The notes: a model not told the origin generated them from the letters alone. A stretch of DNA of 64,000 nt from Amycolatopsis roodepoortensis (GCF_014873915.1 NZ_JADBEJ010000004.1:620001-684000), one strand, 5' to 3'; counted from the first letter of the stretch, positions 28,241 to 39,409 are shown. Numbers and translations: made by a program.

Positions 28241-28594
28241 TTGTCCCACGAGTCGCCCAACGCACAATCCCGGACCGTCAGCGTCGATGACACCGGAGTG
28301 CGGCGCCAGCTCGCGGACGGCAGCGAGGAAGCCGTCACGTGGTCCGAGCTGTCCGCGGTGGTGGTCAGAGTGATCCCTGAAGGCCCGTGGAAGGAAGACG
28401 TCTTCTTCATGCTCGCCGGCGCCGACGGTAAGGGCACCGCGATCCCCAGCGGCGACCCGGCCGCCGACGCGCTGATCGAGCGGTTGCAGACGCTGCCCGG
28501 CTTCGACAACGAGAAGTTCATCGAGGCCATGACCACCGACGCCGACGAGGCGTACGTGGTCTGGAGCGCCGAAGGCCACCCCGCCAAACACTGA
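28241..28594 (+). CDS. Hypothetical protein, 117 aa
   Basis: Small acidic protein with a beta-strand-rich pattern (RTVSVDDTGVRRQL, WSELSAVVVRVIPEG, EDVFFMLAGADGKGTAIP) and an acidic C-terminal helix (FDNEKFIEAM). The TGVRRQ and W/F spacing recall small proteins of an immunity-like fold, but no family is recognised. TTG start at 28241 is supported by AGGGAGAA ten bases upstream. Its end lies 10 bases from a family A hairpin shared with the convergent osmC-like gene. Confidence 0.75.
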   Translation: MSHESPNAQSRTVSVDDTGVRRQLADGSEEAVTWSELSAVVVRVIPEGPWKEDVFFMLAGADGKGTAIPSGDPAADALIERLQTLPGFDNEKFIEAMTTDADEAYVVWSAEGHPAKH

Positions 28595-28603
28595 CCCCGG
28601 CAC

Positions 28604-28649
28604 CTCGTGAGTGGTAAGGACGGTTCTAACCGTCCTTACCACTCACGAG
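28604..28649. repeat. Long hairpin, family A copy 2
   Basis: Perfect inverted repeat with 22-base arms and a two-base loop; the arm starts CTCGTGAGTGGTAAGGACGG. It lies between convergent genes and its right arm contains the stop codon (28643-28645) of the minus-strand OsmC gene. Nearly identical to 18204-18249. Confidence 0.88.
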
Positions 28650-29047
28650 GTCGGGAAGCTCTCCGTGACCGGGATGCCCTTCTTCAGCGTCCGGCTCACC
28701 GTGCACAACCGCTCGATGGCACGGTCCACCGCCCCCGCGAGCGCCTCTCGATCCGCGGCGGGCAGCGAGGACACGTCGACGTCGAATGCCACGTGGACGG
28801 CGTCGAGCTCCGAAGCGCCTTCGCGCCGGTCCGCGGTCACGCCGACCCGGAACTTCGAGTCCTCCCCGATCCGGCGCGTGATGAGGTTCTCGGCGGTGAC
28901 GGCCGAACAGCCCGCCGCCGCGATCTGCAGCAGTTCCGCGGGTGAGAAGGCGCCCTCGGCGCCCTTGCGGCCGATCACGACCTCGGCACCGCGTTCGTTG
29001 CGGCCGATGAAGCGGTGCTCACCGTCGCGCTGGACTTCCAAAGACAC
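28643..29047 (-). CDS. OsmC family peroxiredoxin
   Basis: Organic-hydroperoxide-reducing protein of the OsmC/Ohr superfamily, 134 aa. The two redox cysteines are present: Cys47 in AAGCSAVTAENL and Cys115 in RLCTVSRTL. GTG at 29047 is preceded by AGGGAGA. Its last codon and stop are supplied by a family A hairpin. The kinase gene ends 11 bases upstream on the same strand, so the two may be cotranscribed. Confidence 0.88.
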   Translation of the reverse strand: MSLEVQRDGEHRFIGRNERGAEVVIGRKGAEGAFSPAELLQIAAAGCSAVTAENLITRRIGEDSKFRVGVTADRREGASELDAVHVAFDVDVSSLPAADREALAGAVDRAIERLCTVSRTLKKGIPVTESFPTS

Positions 29048-29058
29048 GGTTCTCCCTT

Positions 29059-30807
29059 TCAGAGTGGCGGCAGCCTGGGGGCGATCTCGCCGGCGAGCCG
29101 TTCCGCGGCCGGGCACATCTCGGGCGGCTGCTTGACCTTGTCCGCCACGTAGATCTCCACCGTCTCGATCATGGCACGACCGTCGCCGGTGAAGGTCCGG
29201 TGCGGGATCTCGGCCTGGCAAGCCTTCCACTCCGGCGCGACCTCCACGAAGGCTTCCCGCGATCCGAGAGCGACCCGTCTGCCGCCGTCCCCGAACGGTG
29301 CCCGTTCCCGTTCGAACCGGATCGTCACCTCCGTCTCGCGATGGTTCCAGTAGCACTCCCAGTTGCCGAAGACCGGATCCGGGGTGGCCGGGCCGCCGAC
29401 GATCGCCTCCGGCAGGTCCGCGCCCAGCGCGCAGGCGTCCAGACTCCCGAGCGAACCGGCGGGGAAGGGAGCGGGACGCCGCTCGACCGGCTCCCGGTTC
29501 AGCACGCTCACCGCGTGCGTGGCCACCGGATCGACGTAATCGCACAGATGCGCGTGCCAGTTCCGGATGTGCCGGGCGTGCACCCACACCTGGTTGCCGT
29601 CCGGCAGCGGGATGCCGCGCGCGCATTTGTCCTCGGAGTCGCTCGGGATCTCGCGCACGATCAGCTTCCCCGGCACCGGCTTCTCCAGCAGCGGCGACGT
29701 CGGCGTCGTCAGTTCGAGGCGGACGTCGACGATGTCGTCCTCGTCGGGGCTCAAGCGCAGCCGGACACCACAGGAGTTGAAATTGCCGCGGGCGCTGTCC
29801 AGTTCGGGGGATCCGAGGTGGTTCAGCACGGACGGCTCCACCAGCGCGCAAGGATCCGCCGACCGCCGGTCACCGATCAGCTCGGACGGCGGGCCCGCCG
29901 CGATCGACGCCGGTTCCCTGGTGGCGTAGACCAAGCCCGCGGTCAGCACCAGTACCGCCGTGACGACGGCCATCGCGATGGCGCGCCTGGTCACCCGGAA
30001 ACGCCGTACCCGCGCGGGAACGACGACGTCCGCGACCTCGGACAGCAGCTCGGCGGCGCGGACGGCGTCCGGCCGCCCGGCGGGTTTGCGCCGCAGCAGC
30101 TCCATCAGCGCGGGCGCCAGCGGTCCCGCCCGGCGGATCGGCTCCAGCGTGTACGACGTCGCCCGCCGGAGCTGGACGAACGGCCCGACGCTCGCGTCTC
30201 CCCACACCGACGTGCCCTCGACGGCGGCGAACAGGGTCGCGCCGAGCGAGAACACGTCCGCCGCAGCACCCGCCTGCCGTCCTTCGGCCATCTCCGGCGC
30301 GACGTAGCCGGGAGTCCCGACGTCGAGGCCGCCGCCGGTTCGGGTCACCTCCGCCCACTGCGCGATCCCGAGGTCGGTGAGTTTGGCCGTACCGTCGTCG
30401 GCCACCAGGACATTGCCCGGTTTGAGGTCGCGGTGGACCATGCCCTTTTCGTGCATCGCCGCGAGCGCGGCTGCGAGCTGGACACCGATCTTGGCCACCT
30501 TGCCGGGCGGCAGCGGCCCGTCGGAGTCGATGACGTCGGCGAGGCTGCGCGAGGGCAGGTACTCCATGACGAGCCAGCGGTCGTCGCCGTCGTTCACGGC
30601 GTCGAAGACGGTGACCACGTTCGGGTGATGCAGGCCCGCGCCGATCCGCGCCTCGCGCCGGATCTGGCCGCTGTCCCCGGCCTGCGAGCGTTTGAGAGCG
30701 ACGACCCGGCCCAGGTCCAGATCGGTGGCACGCCAGACCACACCCATGCCCCCGGCGCCGATCCGCTCCTCCAAGCGATAGCGCCCGGCGATCAGCCGGT
30801 CACCCAT
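29059..30807 (-). CDS. Membrane Ser/Thr protein kinase with DUF3558-like ectodomain
   Basis: PknB-type receptor kinase, 582 aa. Kinase domain 8-265: Gly-rich GAGGMG, Lys39, HRDLKPGN with catalytic Asp127, DLG (145-147) instead of DFG, GTPGYVAPE activation segment. One transmembrane helix at 276-295. The extracellular part has two repeats, each with a DPCAL/DACAL start and a second Cys about 30-35 residues on (NFNSC, NWEC), like the cysteine-paired DUF3558 lipoproteins. I infer a sensor for an extracellular ligand. The lipoprotein at 52174-53178 has the same tandem arrangement. PASTA repeats are absent. Confidence 0.9.
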   Translation of the reverse strand: MGDRLIAGRYRLEERIGAGGMGVVWRATDLDLGRVVALKRSQAGDSGQIRREARIGAGLHHPNVVTVFDAVNDGDDRWLVMEYLPSRSLADVIDSDGPLPPGKVAKIGVQLAAALAAMHEKGMVHRDLKPGNVLVADDGTAKLTDLGIAQWAEVTRTGGGLDVGTPGYVAPEMAEGRQAGAAADVFSLGATLFAAVEGTSVWGDASVGPFVQLRRATSYTLEPIRRAGPLAPALMELLRRKPAGRPDAVRAAELLSEVADVVVPARVRRFRVTRRAIAMAVVTAVLVLTAGLVYATREPASIAAGPPSELIGDRRSADPCALVEPSVLNHLGSPELDSARGNFNSCGVRLRLSPDEDDIVDVRLELTTPTSPLLEKPVPGKLIVREIPSDSEDKCARGIPLPDGNQVWVHARHIRNWHAHLCDYVDPVATHAVSVLNREPVERRPAPFPAGSLGSLDACALGADLPEAIVGGPATPDPVFGNWECYWNHRETEVTIRFERERAPFGDGGRRVALGSREAFVEVAPEWKACQAEIPHRTFTGDGRAMIETVEIYVADKVKQPPEMCPAAERLAGEIAPRLPPL

Positions 30808-30824
30808 GCGGGGAGTATAGGAGG

Positions 30825-32824
<2,000 letters not shown>

Positions 32825-32837
32825 TCAACCGGCGATG

Positions 32838-32881
32838 AAAAAGGCGCGTGCCTTGCCCCTGTGTGAGGCAAGGCACGCGCC
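32838..32881 (-). terminator. Intrinsic terminator after ctaD
   Basis: Perfect 15-bp stem GGCGCGTGCCTTGCC with a nine-base loop, followed on the minus strand by TTTTT. This is a canonical rho-independent terminator for ctaD, placed between ctaD and serB. Confidence 0.88.
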
Positions 32882-32897
32882 GATTCCGCTTATCGGG

Positions 32898-34676
32898 TCA
32901 CTTCTCGCTGGAGTTGTCCTTGGAGTGGTCACCCGGCATGGCCGCCTCGGTGAGCACCTGGGACGGCGCCCGGTGGGTGTTGACCTTCTGCTTCCCGAAG
33001 AAGCCGATCTCACCCTCCTTGTGGATGCGCTCGACCATATGCGGGTAGTGCAGCTCGAACGCCGGGCGCTCGGACCGGATCCGCGGCAGCTCGGTGAAGT
33101 TGTGCCGCGGCGGCGGGCAGGACGTCGCCCACTCGAGCGAGTTGCCGTAGCCCCACGGGTCGTCCACCGTGACGATCTCGCCGTACCGGTAGCTCTTGAA
33201 GACGTTCCAGATGAACGGCAGCGTCGAGGCACCGAGGATGTACGCGCCGATCGTGGAGATCGTGTTCAGCGTCGTGAACCCGTCGGACTGCAGGTAGTCC
33301 GCGTACCGGCGCGGCATGCCTTCGGCGCCGAGCCAGTGCTGCACCAGGAACGTGGCGTGGAAGCCGATGAACGTGGTCCAGAAGTGCCACTTGCCGAGCT
33401 TCTCGTCCATCATGCGGCCGGTGATCTTCGGGAACCAGAAGTAGATCCCGGCGAACGTGGCGAACACGATCGTGCCGTAGAGCACGTAGTGGAAGTGCGC
33501 GACGACGAAGTAACTGTCGGACACGTGGAAGTCGATCGCCGGCGCGGCCAGCATGATGCCGGTCAGACCGCCGAAGAGGAACGTGACGATGAAGCCCATC
33601 GAGAAGATCATCGGCGTCTCGAAGGACAGCTGGCCCTTCCACATCGTGCCGATCCAGTTGAAGAACTTCACGCCGGTCGGGACCGCGATCAGGAAGGTCA
33701 TGAAGGAGAAGAACGGCAGCAGCACGGCGCCGGTCGCGTACATGTGGTGCGCCCACACGGCCACCGACAGCGCGGCGATCGCCAGCGTCGCCCAGACCAG
33801 GCCCTTGTAACCGAAGATCGGCTTGCGGCTGAAGACCGGGAAGATCTCCGACACGATCCCGAAGAACGGTAGGGCGACGATATAGACCTCTGGATGGCCG
33901 AAGAACCAGAACAGGTGCTGCCAGAGGATCACGCCGCCGTTCGCGGGGTCGAACACGTGCGCCCCGAGATGCCGGTCCGCCAGCAGGCCCATCAGCGCCG
34001 CGGTCAGGATCGGGAACGCCAGCAGGATCAGGATGCTGGTGACCAGGATGTTCCAGGTGAAGATCGGCATCCGGTACATCGTCATACCGGGGGCGCGCAG
34101 GCAGACCACCGTGGTGATCATGTTGACGCCACCGAGGATGGTGCCGAGACCGGACACGACCAGACCGGAGATCCACAGGTCGGCGCCGACGCCGGGCGAG
34201 TGGATGGCGTCCGACAGCGGGGTGTAGGCGAACCAGCCGAAGTCGGCGGCGCCACCCGGGGTCAGGAAGCCGGACATCACGATCAGGCCGCCGAAGAGGT
34301 ACAGCCAGTACGAGAACGCGTTCAGCCGCGGGAAGGCGACGTCGGGCGAACCGATCTGCAGCGGCAGGATGAAGTTCGCGAAACCGAAGAGGATCGGCGT
34401 CGCGTACAGCAGCAGCATGATCGTGCCGTGCATGGTGAACAGCTGGTTGTACTGCTCCTGCGAAAGGAACTGCTGCCCGGGACGCGCCAGCTCGGAGCGG
34501 ATCAGCATCGCCATCGCGCCGCCCACCATGAAGAAGGCGAACGACGTGACCAGGTACATGATGCCGATTTGCTTGTGGTCCGTCGTGCGGAACAACCGCA
34601 GCAGGTACGAACCCTTAACCGACTCGCGCGCGGGATACGGGCGCGTGGCGATCGGCTTGGGGGCTACGGCCGTCAC
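32898..34676 (-). CDS. ctaD: Cytochrome c oxidase subunit I (aa3-type)
   Basis: Catalytic heme-copper subunit of respiratory complex IV, 592 aa, 12 transmembrane helices. Ligand motifs are complete: FTMHGTIM (low-spin heme), [15 protein letters not shown] (CuB His and the His-Tyr cross-link), WAHHMYATG and [13 protein letters not shown] at 34676 was chosen because GGAGG lies five bases upstream; an earlier in-frame GTG at 34691 overlaps that site. Single gene with its own terminator; other subunits are elsewhere. Confidence 0.95.
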   Translation of the reverse strand: MTAVAPKPIATRPYPARESVKGSYLLRLFRTTDHKQIGIMYLVTSFAFFMVGGAMAMLIRSELARPGQQFLSQEQYNQLFTMHGTIMLLLYATPILFGFANFILPLQIGSPDVAFPRLNAFSYWLYLFGGLIVMSGFLTPGGAADFGWFAYTPLSDAIHSPGVGADLWISGLVVSGLGTILGGVNMITTVVCLRAPGMTMYRMPIFTWNILVTSILILLAFPILTAALMGLLADRHLGAHVFDPANGGVILWQHLFWFFGHPEVYIVALPFFGIVSEIFPVFSRKPIFGYKGLVWATLAIAALSVAVWAHHMYATGAVLLPFFSFMTFLIAVPTGVKFFNWIGTMWKGQLSFETPMIFSMGFIVTFLFGGLTGIMLAAPAIDFHVSDSYFVVAHFHYVLYGTIVFATFAGIYFWFPKITGRMMDEKLGKWHFWTTFIGFHATFLVQHWLGAEGMPRRYADYLQSDGFTTLNTISTIGAYILGASTLPFIWNVFKSYRYGEIVTVDDPWGYGNSLEWATSCPPPRHNFTELPRIRSERPAFELHYPHMVERIHKEGEIGFFGKQKVNTHRAPSQVLTEAAMPGDHSKDNSSEK

Positions 34677-34811
34677 TCCTGCCTCCAACACTCAAACCTT
34701 GTGGTGGTCAATTTGCGGTCGCCGGGCGGATTCGGGACCCACTCCGGCGGCTAGTGGGGATCGTAGCCCTCACTACCGACAGTCGCGCGCACCGGCTGGC
34801 AAGATCGCGCC

Positions 34812-35648
34812 GTGACCGACGAACACACCCGCGCGGGAGTGGCCGCGGCCGTCGCCGTCGGTGCCCGGTACGGGCTCCCGACCGGCGCCCCCGATGTCCT
34901 GCATTTCAAGTCAAACGTGCTGGTGAGACTGGGTCCGGTGGTGGCGCGGGTGCCCGGCACGACACGCTTCGCGCGGCCTTCGCCCGAAGACTGGCTCAGG
35001 CGCGACGTCGAGCTGTCGCGGTACCTCACGGAACGTGGTGTGCTCGTCGTCTCACCGACCACGGATCCCCCGGCAGGACCGCATTTCGCCGACGGTCTTC
35101 CGGTCACTCTCTGGCACTACACGCCGCACGAGCCGGGGCACAGGCTGTCGCCGCGCGAGGTGGCTCTTTCGCTCGCCCGGGTACACGACGCGCTCGCGGA
35201 CTACCCCGGTGAACTGCCCGAACTCGGGCCGGTCCGCGAACTCCGGACGCTGCTCGACAGAAACGGTGCCCTCCTGGGCGGCATGGCACCCCGGTTGTAC
35301 GACGAACTCGAGCGGGTGGCGGCCGCGCTGCCGGACACCGAGCCGCGGCCGCTGCACGGTGACGCCCATCGGGGGAACGTCGTCGCGACGGCGGCCGGAC
35401 CGTGCTGGCTCGACTTCGAGGACACCTGGCGCGGGCCGCTCGGGTGGGACCTCGGCGTGCTGTTCGCGGAGGCCGGGCACGAGACTTTGGCCGCGTACCC
35501 GGCCGATGTGACGCCCGCGTCGCTGGAGCCGTTCATCGCGTTGCGGCGGTTGTTCGAGATCCCCTGGCGGTTCGTGATCGCGCAGCGGTTCCCGGAGCGG
35601 CTCCCTGAGGCCGAAGCCGCCCTAACGCACTACTTCTCCCGCATTTAG
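34812..35648 (+). CDS. Aminoglycoside phosphotransferase-fold kinase (APH family)
   Basis: Protein of 278 aa with the APH/choline-kinase fold: catalytic loop LHGDAHRGN with Asp and Asn, and the metal-binding WLDFEDT. The N-terminal lobe has VLVRLGPVVARVPGT, with few typical Lys. The family phosphorylates small molecules, including antibiotics and choline; the substrate here is unknown. GTG start at 34812. Its last codons and stop lie in the left arm of a family C hairpin that also holds the end of the convergent glycosyltransferase gene. Confidence 0.85.
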   Translation: MTDEHTRAGVAAAVAVGARYGLPTGAPDVLHFKSNVLVRLGPVVARVPGTTRFARPSPEDWLRRDVELSRYLTERGVLVVSPTTDPPAGPHFADGLPVTLWHYTPHEPGHRLSPREVALSLARVHDALADYPGELPELGPVRELRTLLDRNGALLGGMAPRLYDELERVAAALPDTEPRPLHGDAHRGNVVATAAGPCWLDFEDTWRGPLGWDLGVLFAEAGHETLAAYPADVTPASLEPFIALRRLFEIPWRFVIAQRFPERLPEAEAALTHYFSRI

Positions 35649-35705
35649 TCCTCTGAATGCGGTCCTTGCACGCGCAAGTACCGCATCGAGAGGACTAAAC
35701 GCGGG
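35638..35705. repeat. Long hairpin, family C copy 2, containing both flanking stop codons
   Basis: Inverted repeat of about 32-base arms: outer CCCGCATTTAGTCCTCTGAA paired with its near-complement, inner TGCGGTCCTTGC against GCAAGTACCGCA, loop ACGC. The TAG at 35646-35648 ends the APH gene; the TAG read on the minus strand at 35695-35697 ends the glycosyltransferase. As a result the proteins end SRI and SRV, respectively. Confidence 0.88.
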
Positions 35706-36903
35706 AGATCAGGAGCTTCGCCGCCACGTCGGCGCCGTCCGTCCGCACTTCACCGCCGACCTGACGCGCCCGCTCGGCGATGCCGGGGCGCAGCACCTCG
35801 TCCAGAGCGAGCGTCAGCGCTTCGACGGAGGGCTCACCGGTGATCGACGTCCCCACCCCGAGTTCCCCGACCCGCTGCGCGAAGTACGGCTGATCGAACA
35901 TCTGCGGGACGAGAACCTGCGGCACCCCGGCCCGCGTCGCGGCCGTCGTCGTGCCGGCGCCGCCGTGGTGCAGGACCGCGGCGACCCGTGGGAAGAGCGC
36001 CTGCTGGTTGACGTCCCCGATGGCGAAACAGTCGGGTTCGTCGTCGATCGGCGCCAGGTCCGTCCAGCCGCGGAACACGATCGCCCGCCGTCCGTGCGCC
36101 CGCGCCGACTCGATCATCGCCTTCGCGATCTCCTCGGGGGCGCGGATGCTCCCGAATCCGAAATAGACCGGGGGCTCACCGTCGTCGAGGAACGCCTCCA
36201 GCTCCGGGGACAACGGACTGTGGTCCGGCAGGATCCAGGCGCCGGTCTGGTGAACGTCGAGCGCCGACGGTCCCCGCCACGGCGCCAGCACCGGATCGGC
36301 GGCCAGCCACGGGGACTCGGTGAAGATATGCCCGCGGACGTCGTCGACCGGCGGGAGGCCGAGCTTTTCCCGCTGCGCGTTCAGCACGCCGCCCCATTGC
36401 CCGTTCCATCGTTCCGCGTCGTCGGCCCACAAGGCCGGGATGACGGCATCGGGATTCTTCGGCTCCCAGCCCGGGAAAACGGGCGGACGATGGTGCAGTG
36501 AAGGCAGCGTTATCGGGCAATAGGCGGTGAAGAAATAGGGAATCCCTTTCCGCTCGGCCACCGAATGGGCGGCGATGTTCAAGGCCATTCCCGCGACGAC
36601 GGCGTCGCAGTCTTCGGCCACCTCCGGCATCGTCTCGAATTGCCCGACGACCATGGCCTCGGCCATCGCCCGCCGCCCCTCGGGTGTGGCCATCGCCTTG
36701 GTCATGGCGGAATCCGGCTTCGCGGTCGGCCGGAGTTCCGGCCCCAGCGGCGCGAAAGGAATCCCGAGACCTTCGGCCCAGCCGCGGAAATCGGGCGGTG
36801 CGCAAAGCCGGACATCCTGGCCGAGTTCCCGCAATCGCACCGCCAAGGCCACCAGCGGCTGCACCTCACCCCTCGTCCCGATAGTGGACAGGAGTACACG
36901 CAT
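35695..36903 (-). CDS. Glycosyltransferase, GT1/UGT type (glycopeptide Gtf-like)
   Basis: GT-B fold glycosyltransferase of 402 aa. The N-terminus MRVLLSTIGTRGEVQPLVALAV closely recalls the GtfA-E enzymes of vancomycin-type antibiotic clusters. The C-terminal nucleotide-sugar domain has VYFGFGSI and HHGGAGTT. It would transfer a deoxysugar or hexose to a lipophilic acceptor or drug. No aglycone genes are nearby; possible roles include drug inactivation by glycosylation. ATG at 36903 starts the conserved sequence, with AAGGGGG upstream. Confidence 0.88.
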   Translation of the reverse strand: MRVLLSTIGTRGEVQPLVALAVRLRELGQDVRLCAPPDFRGWAEGLGIPFAPLGPELRPTAKPDSAMTKAMATPEGRRAMAEAMVVGQFETMPEVAEDCDAVVAGMALNIAAHSVAERKGIPYFFTAYCPITLPSLHHRPPVFPGWEPKNPDAVIPALWADDAERWNGQWGGVLNAQREKLGLPPVDDVRGHIFTESPWLAADPVLAPWRGPSALDVHQTGAWILPDHSPLSPELEAFLDDGEPPVYFGFGSIRAPEEIAKAMIESARAHGRRAIVFRGWTDLAPIDDEPDCFAIGDVNQQALFPRVAAVLHHGGAGTTTAATRAGVPQVLVPQMFDQPYFAQRVGELGVGTSITGEPSVEALTLALDEVLRPGIAERARQVGGEVRTDGADVAAKLLISRV

Positions 36904-37052
36904 GGGAATCCCCCTTCGACAAAAACGTGAAGGCACGAATTGTGGACCGGGAATGGGGGCTTGCCGCAAGCCCCGGGGTCCGCTATACCTTGGAAGGGGC
37001 GAGGGAAATGGGCACTTACTTCTGCGGCCTCGTCATCTGTCGACGGAAGTAC

Positions 37053-37832
37053 TCATGCGGCCTCGGCCTGCAGGGCGGGGCCGAGGAGAAGCCCACCGTC
37101 GATGACGTACTCCGACCCCGTGATGAACGACGCGTCCGAGGACGTGAGGAACAGGAGAAGCCGGGTGACATCGGCGGGCTCTCCCAGCCGGGGGATCGCG
37201 AACGGCTCGGGCGAGTAGAAATCGGCGATCGCCGCGGTGGCGCCGGCCGCCGGCTCTTGGATGAAGGGGGTCGCGATCACGCCGGGGTGGATGGTGTTCA
37301 CCCGGATCTGGTCGCGGCCGAGCTCGAGTGCCGCGGTCTGAGTGAGGCCTCGCACAGCCCATTTGCCGGCGACGTACGGCGCGTAGTGAGCCGTGCCGCC
37401 CAGGCCCATGGTCGAGGCGATGTTGACGATGGCTCCCCCTGCCGCGCGGCGCAGAGCGGGGGCCGCGGCCTTGATGCCGAGGAAGGTCCCGGTGAGGTTG
37501 ACGTCAAGGATGCGCGACCACGTGGCCTGGTCAGTGTTTTCGATCGTCGCAGGCGGATTCTGCACGCCCGCGTTGTTGACGAGCACGTTCAGGGCGCCGA
37601 AGGCGCTCTCGGCGGCCAGCACGGCGGCGGACCACGAGCTCTCGTCGGTGACGTCGAGACGGGCGAAACGAGCGCGGGTCCCCAGCTCGCCGGCGAGAGC
37701 GGCGCCGCGTTCGGCGTCGAGACCACCGATCACCACGTTCGCCCCTTCCGCGTGAAAGGCGCGCACGTGGCTCGAACCCTGGCCGCCGGTCCCACCGGTC
37801 ACGAGCACGGTCTGATTGTCGAAGCGGGGCAT
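37053..37832 (-). CDS. Short-chain dehydrogenase/reductase (SDR)
   Basis: Classical SDR, 259 aa. NAD(P)-binding TGGTGGQG variant of TGxxxGxG, LDVTDESSW, NNAG (VNNAGVQNPP), active-site Ser in IASTMG, and Tyr-x-x-x-Lys in YAPYVAGKWAV. Ends with the family-typical ITGSEYVIDGG. Substrate unknown. ATG at 37832 chosen as the start of the conserved PRFDNQTVLVTGG. Divergent from a TetR gene that likely represses it. Confidence 0.92.
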   Translation of the reverse strand: MPRFDNQTVLVTGGTGGQGSSHVRAFHAEGANVVIGGLDAERGAALAGELGTRARFARLDVTDESSWSAAVLAAESAFGALNVLVNNAGVQNPPATIENTDQATWSRILDVNLTGTFLGIKAAAPALRRAAGGAIVNIASTMGLGGTAHYAPYVAGKWAVRGLTQTAALELGRDQIRVNTIHPGVIATPFIQEPAAGATAAIADFYSPEPFAIPRLGEPADVTRLLLFLTSSDASFITGSEYVIDGGLLLGPALQAEAA

Positions 37833-37895
37833 CGAATGTTCCTTCGGTCCATTGGGGACGACCGCGATCACCAGTGATGGTGACTGACGGCCAGT

Positions 37896-37915
37896 GGTGA
37901 GCCGGTCGACTCACC
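37896..37915. promoter_or_regulatory. Candidate TetR operator
   Basis: Inverted repeat GGTGAG-N8-CTCACC in the 147-base gap between the divergent SDR and TetR genes, with a further half site ACTCACC near 37958. Position and symmetry suit a TetR dimer site controlling both genes. Confidence 0.45.
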
Positions 37916-37979
37916 ATCCCTTCCGACACTAGGTTGGCAGCAGAGGAGAGTCAAGCCACTCACCTCGTATGCTGAACCC

Positions 37980-38624
37980 ATGAGCGGGAGCGTGACGACG
38001 TACCACCAGCGGGTCGCCCAGGAAAAGCGAGCACTGATCGTGAAAGCGGCGACCGCACTGTTTCTCGAGCTGGGCTACGACCGGACGTCACTGGCCCGGA
38101 TCGCGGAGAGTTCCGGCGTTTCGCGGGCCACCCTGTTCAAGCAGTTTCCGACCAAAGCCGCCCTGTTCGACGCGATCGTGACCGAGTCCTGGGCGACCGC
38201 CGACGAGGAGGCCCCTCCGCCGACAGGCGACGTCGTCGACGGGCTCGGCATCATCGGTCGCCGTTACGCCGAGCTGCTGGGCCGTGCCCAGATGACGGAC
38301 CTGTTCAGGATCGTCATCGCCGAACTGCCGCGGTTCCCCGAGCTGGCCCATGCGCAGTTCTCGCACGGGAAGATGCCCTACTTCGAGTCCGTGCGCAGCT
38401 ACCTCCTGGCCGAGCACGAGGCGGGAACGGTGCTGGTCGAGGACGTGGAGCTCGCGGCCACCCAGTTCCTGGGCATGATCTCCAACTACGTCTTCTGGCC
38501 GGCGCTCCTGGTGCCGGACTGGGCGGTGAGCGCCGAACGCGTCACCCAGGTGGTCGACGAGGCCGTCCGCACTTTCACCGCCCGGTATGCGACCCAAGGC
38601 CCGCGGCCGCGCCCTCGGCTGTGA
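37980..38624 (+). CDS. TetR family transcriptional regulator
   Basis: DNA-binding regulator of 214 aa. The N-terminal HTH is clear at about 17-60: ALIVKAATALFLELGYDRTSL, then ARIAESSGVSRATLFKQF as recognition helix with FPTKAALFDAIV. The C-terminal ligand domain is of the AcrR/TetR C-terminal type. It faces away from the SDR gene, so autoregulation and control of the SDR are likely. The ATG starts with MSGSVTTYHQ. Confidence 0.92.
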   Translation: MSGSVTTYHQRVAQEKRALIVKAATALFLELGYDRTSLARIAESSGVSRATLFKQFPTKAALFDAIVTESWATADEEAPPPTGDVVDGLGIIGRRYAELLGRAQMTDLFRIVIAELPRFPELAHAQFSHGKMPYFESVRSYLLAEHEAGTVLVEDVELAATQFLGMISNYVFWPALLVPDWAVSAERVTQVVDEAVRTFTARYATQGPRPRPRL

Positions 38625-38631
38625 GGGTTTC

Positions 38632-39369
38632 TTACGCCGGGTACCAGCCCAAGATCGCTTCGACGACCCCGGCTGGATCCTCCAGCGGCGTCAGATGCCC
38701 CGCCTCCGGCAGCACGACCAACGTCGCGTCCGGCAGCGTTTCCACTAGGGTGTTCGCCTCCGCCAGCGGAGTCAGGCCGTCCTCTTCGCCGACCACGACC
38801 AACGCCGGCACGTCCGCCGAACGCAGCGTTTCGAGCGAATCGGGCCGCGCCGCCATCGCGCGTGCCGCCCACGCCACGCCGGACGGCGGCTGCGTCGTAA
38901 TCAGTTCGCGAAGCCGTTCGGCAACTTCCGGACGGGCCTTCTCGGCGAGCAATCCGGGCGTGACGGCTTCGGGCATCCAGGCGGTGCCTTCGGCTTCCAC
39001 CCTGGCCGCGACGTCGTGCCGGGCCTGCGCGGCCTCGGGAGTGTCGGCCGTCGCCTTCGTGTCGATGAACACCAGGCCGCCCACCCGTTCCGGTGCCAAG
39101 CGCAGCACCGCCATCGTCAGGTAGCCGCCCATCGAGCAGCCACCGAGGACGACCTTGTCGAGGCCGAGCCGGTCGAGCAGCGCCACGACGTCGCGGGCGG
39201 CGTCGTCCAAATCCGGCTCCCGGTCGGTCTCCGGCAGCGGGCTGCGGCCGAGGCCGCGCTGGTCGGGGGTGATCAGCCGCAGGCGTTCCGAGAGCGGCGC
39301 GCGGACCGCGTCCCACATGCGGGCGTCGACGGGGAAGGCGTGCAGCAGTACCAGCGGGAGATCCTTCAT
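38632..39369 (-). CDS. Alpha/beta-fold hydrolase
   Basis: Hydrolase of 245 aa. Nucleophile elbow GCSMGG with Ser in the centre, oxyanion stretch LLHAFPVD, RGLGRS, acid in VVVGEEDGLTP, and catalytic His in PEAGHLTPLE. Resembles 3-oxoadipate enol-lactonase-type enzymes, but substrate cannot be assigned. ATG at 39369. Convergent with the TetR gene, eight bases away. Confidence 0.9.
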   Translation of the reverse strand: MKDLPLVLLHAFPVDARMWDAVRAPLSERLRLITPDQRGLGRSPLPETDREPDLDDAARDVVALLDRLGLDKVVLGGCSMGGYLTMAVLRLAPERVGGLVFIDTKATADTPEAAQARHDVAARVEAEGTAWMPEAVTPGLLAEKARPEVAERLRELITTQPPSGVAWAARAMAARPDSLETLRSADVPALVVVGEEDGLTPLAEANTLVETLPDATLVVLPEAGHLTPLEDPAGVVEAILGWYPA

Positions 39370-39409
39370 GGCGATGATTCTGTCGCACCCTGGGGCTATC
39401 GTCAGATCC

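Noticed and set aside
36927..37877. 316-codon plus-strand frame opposite the SDR
   Set aside because: SDR catalytic motifs are complete on the minus strand; this frame has no domain or start signal.
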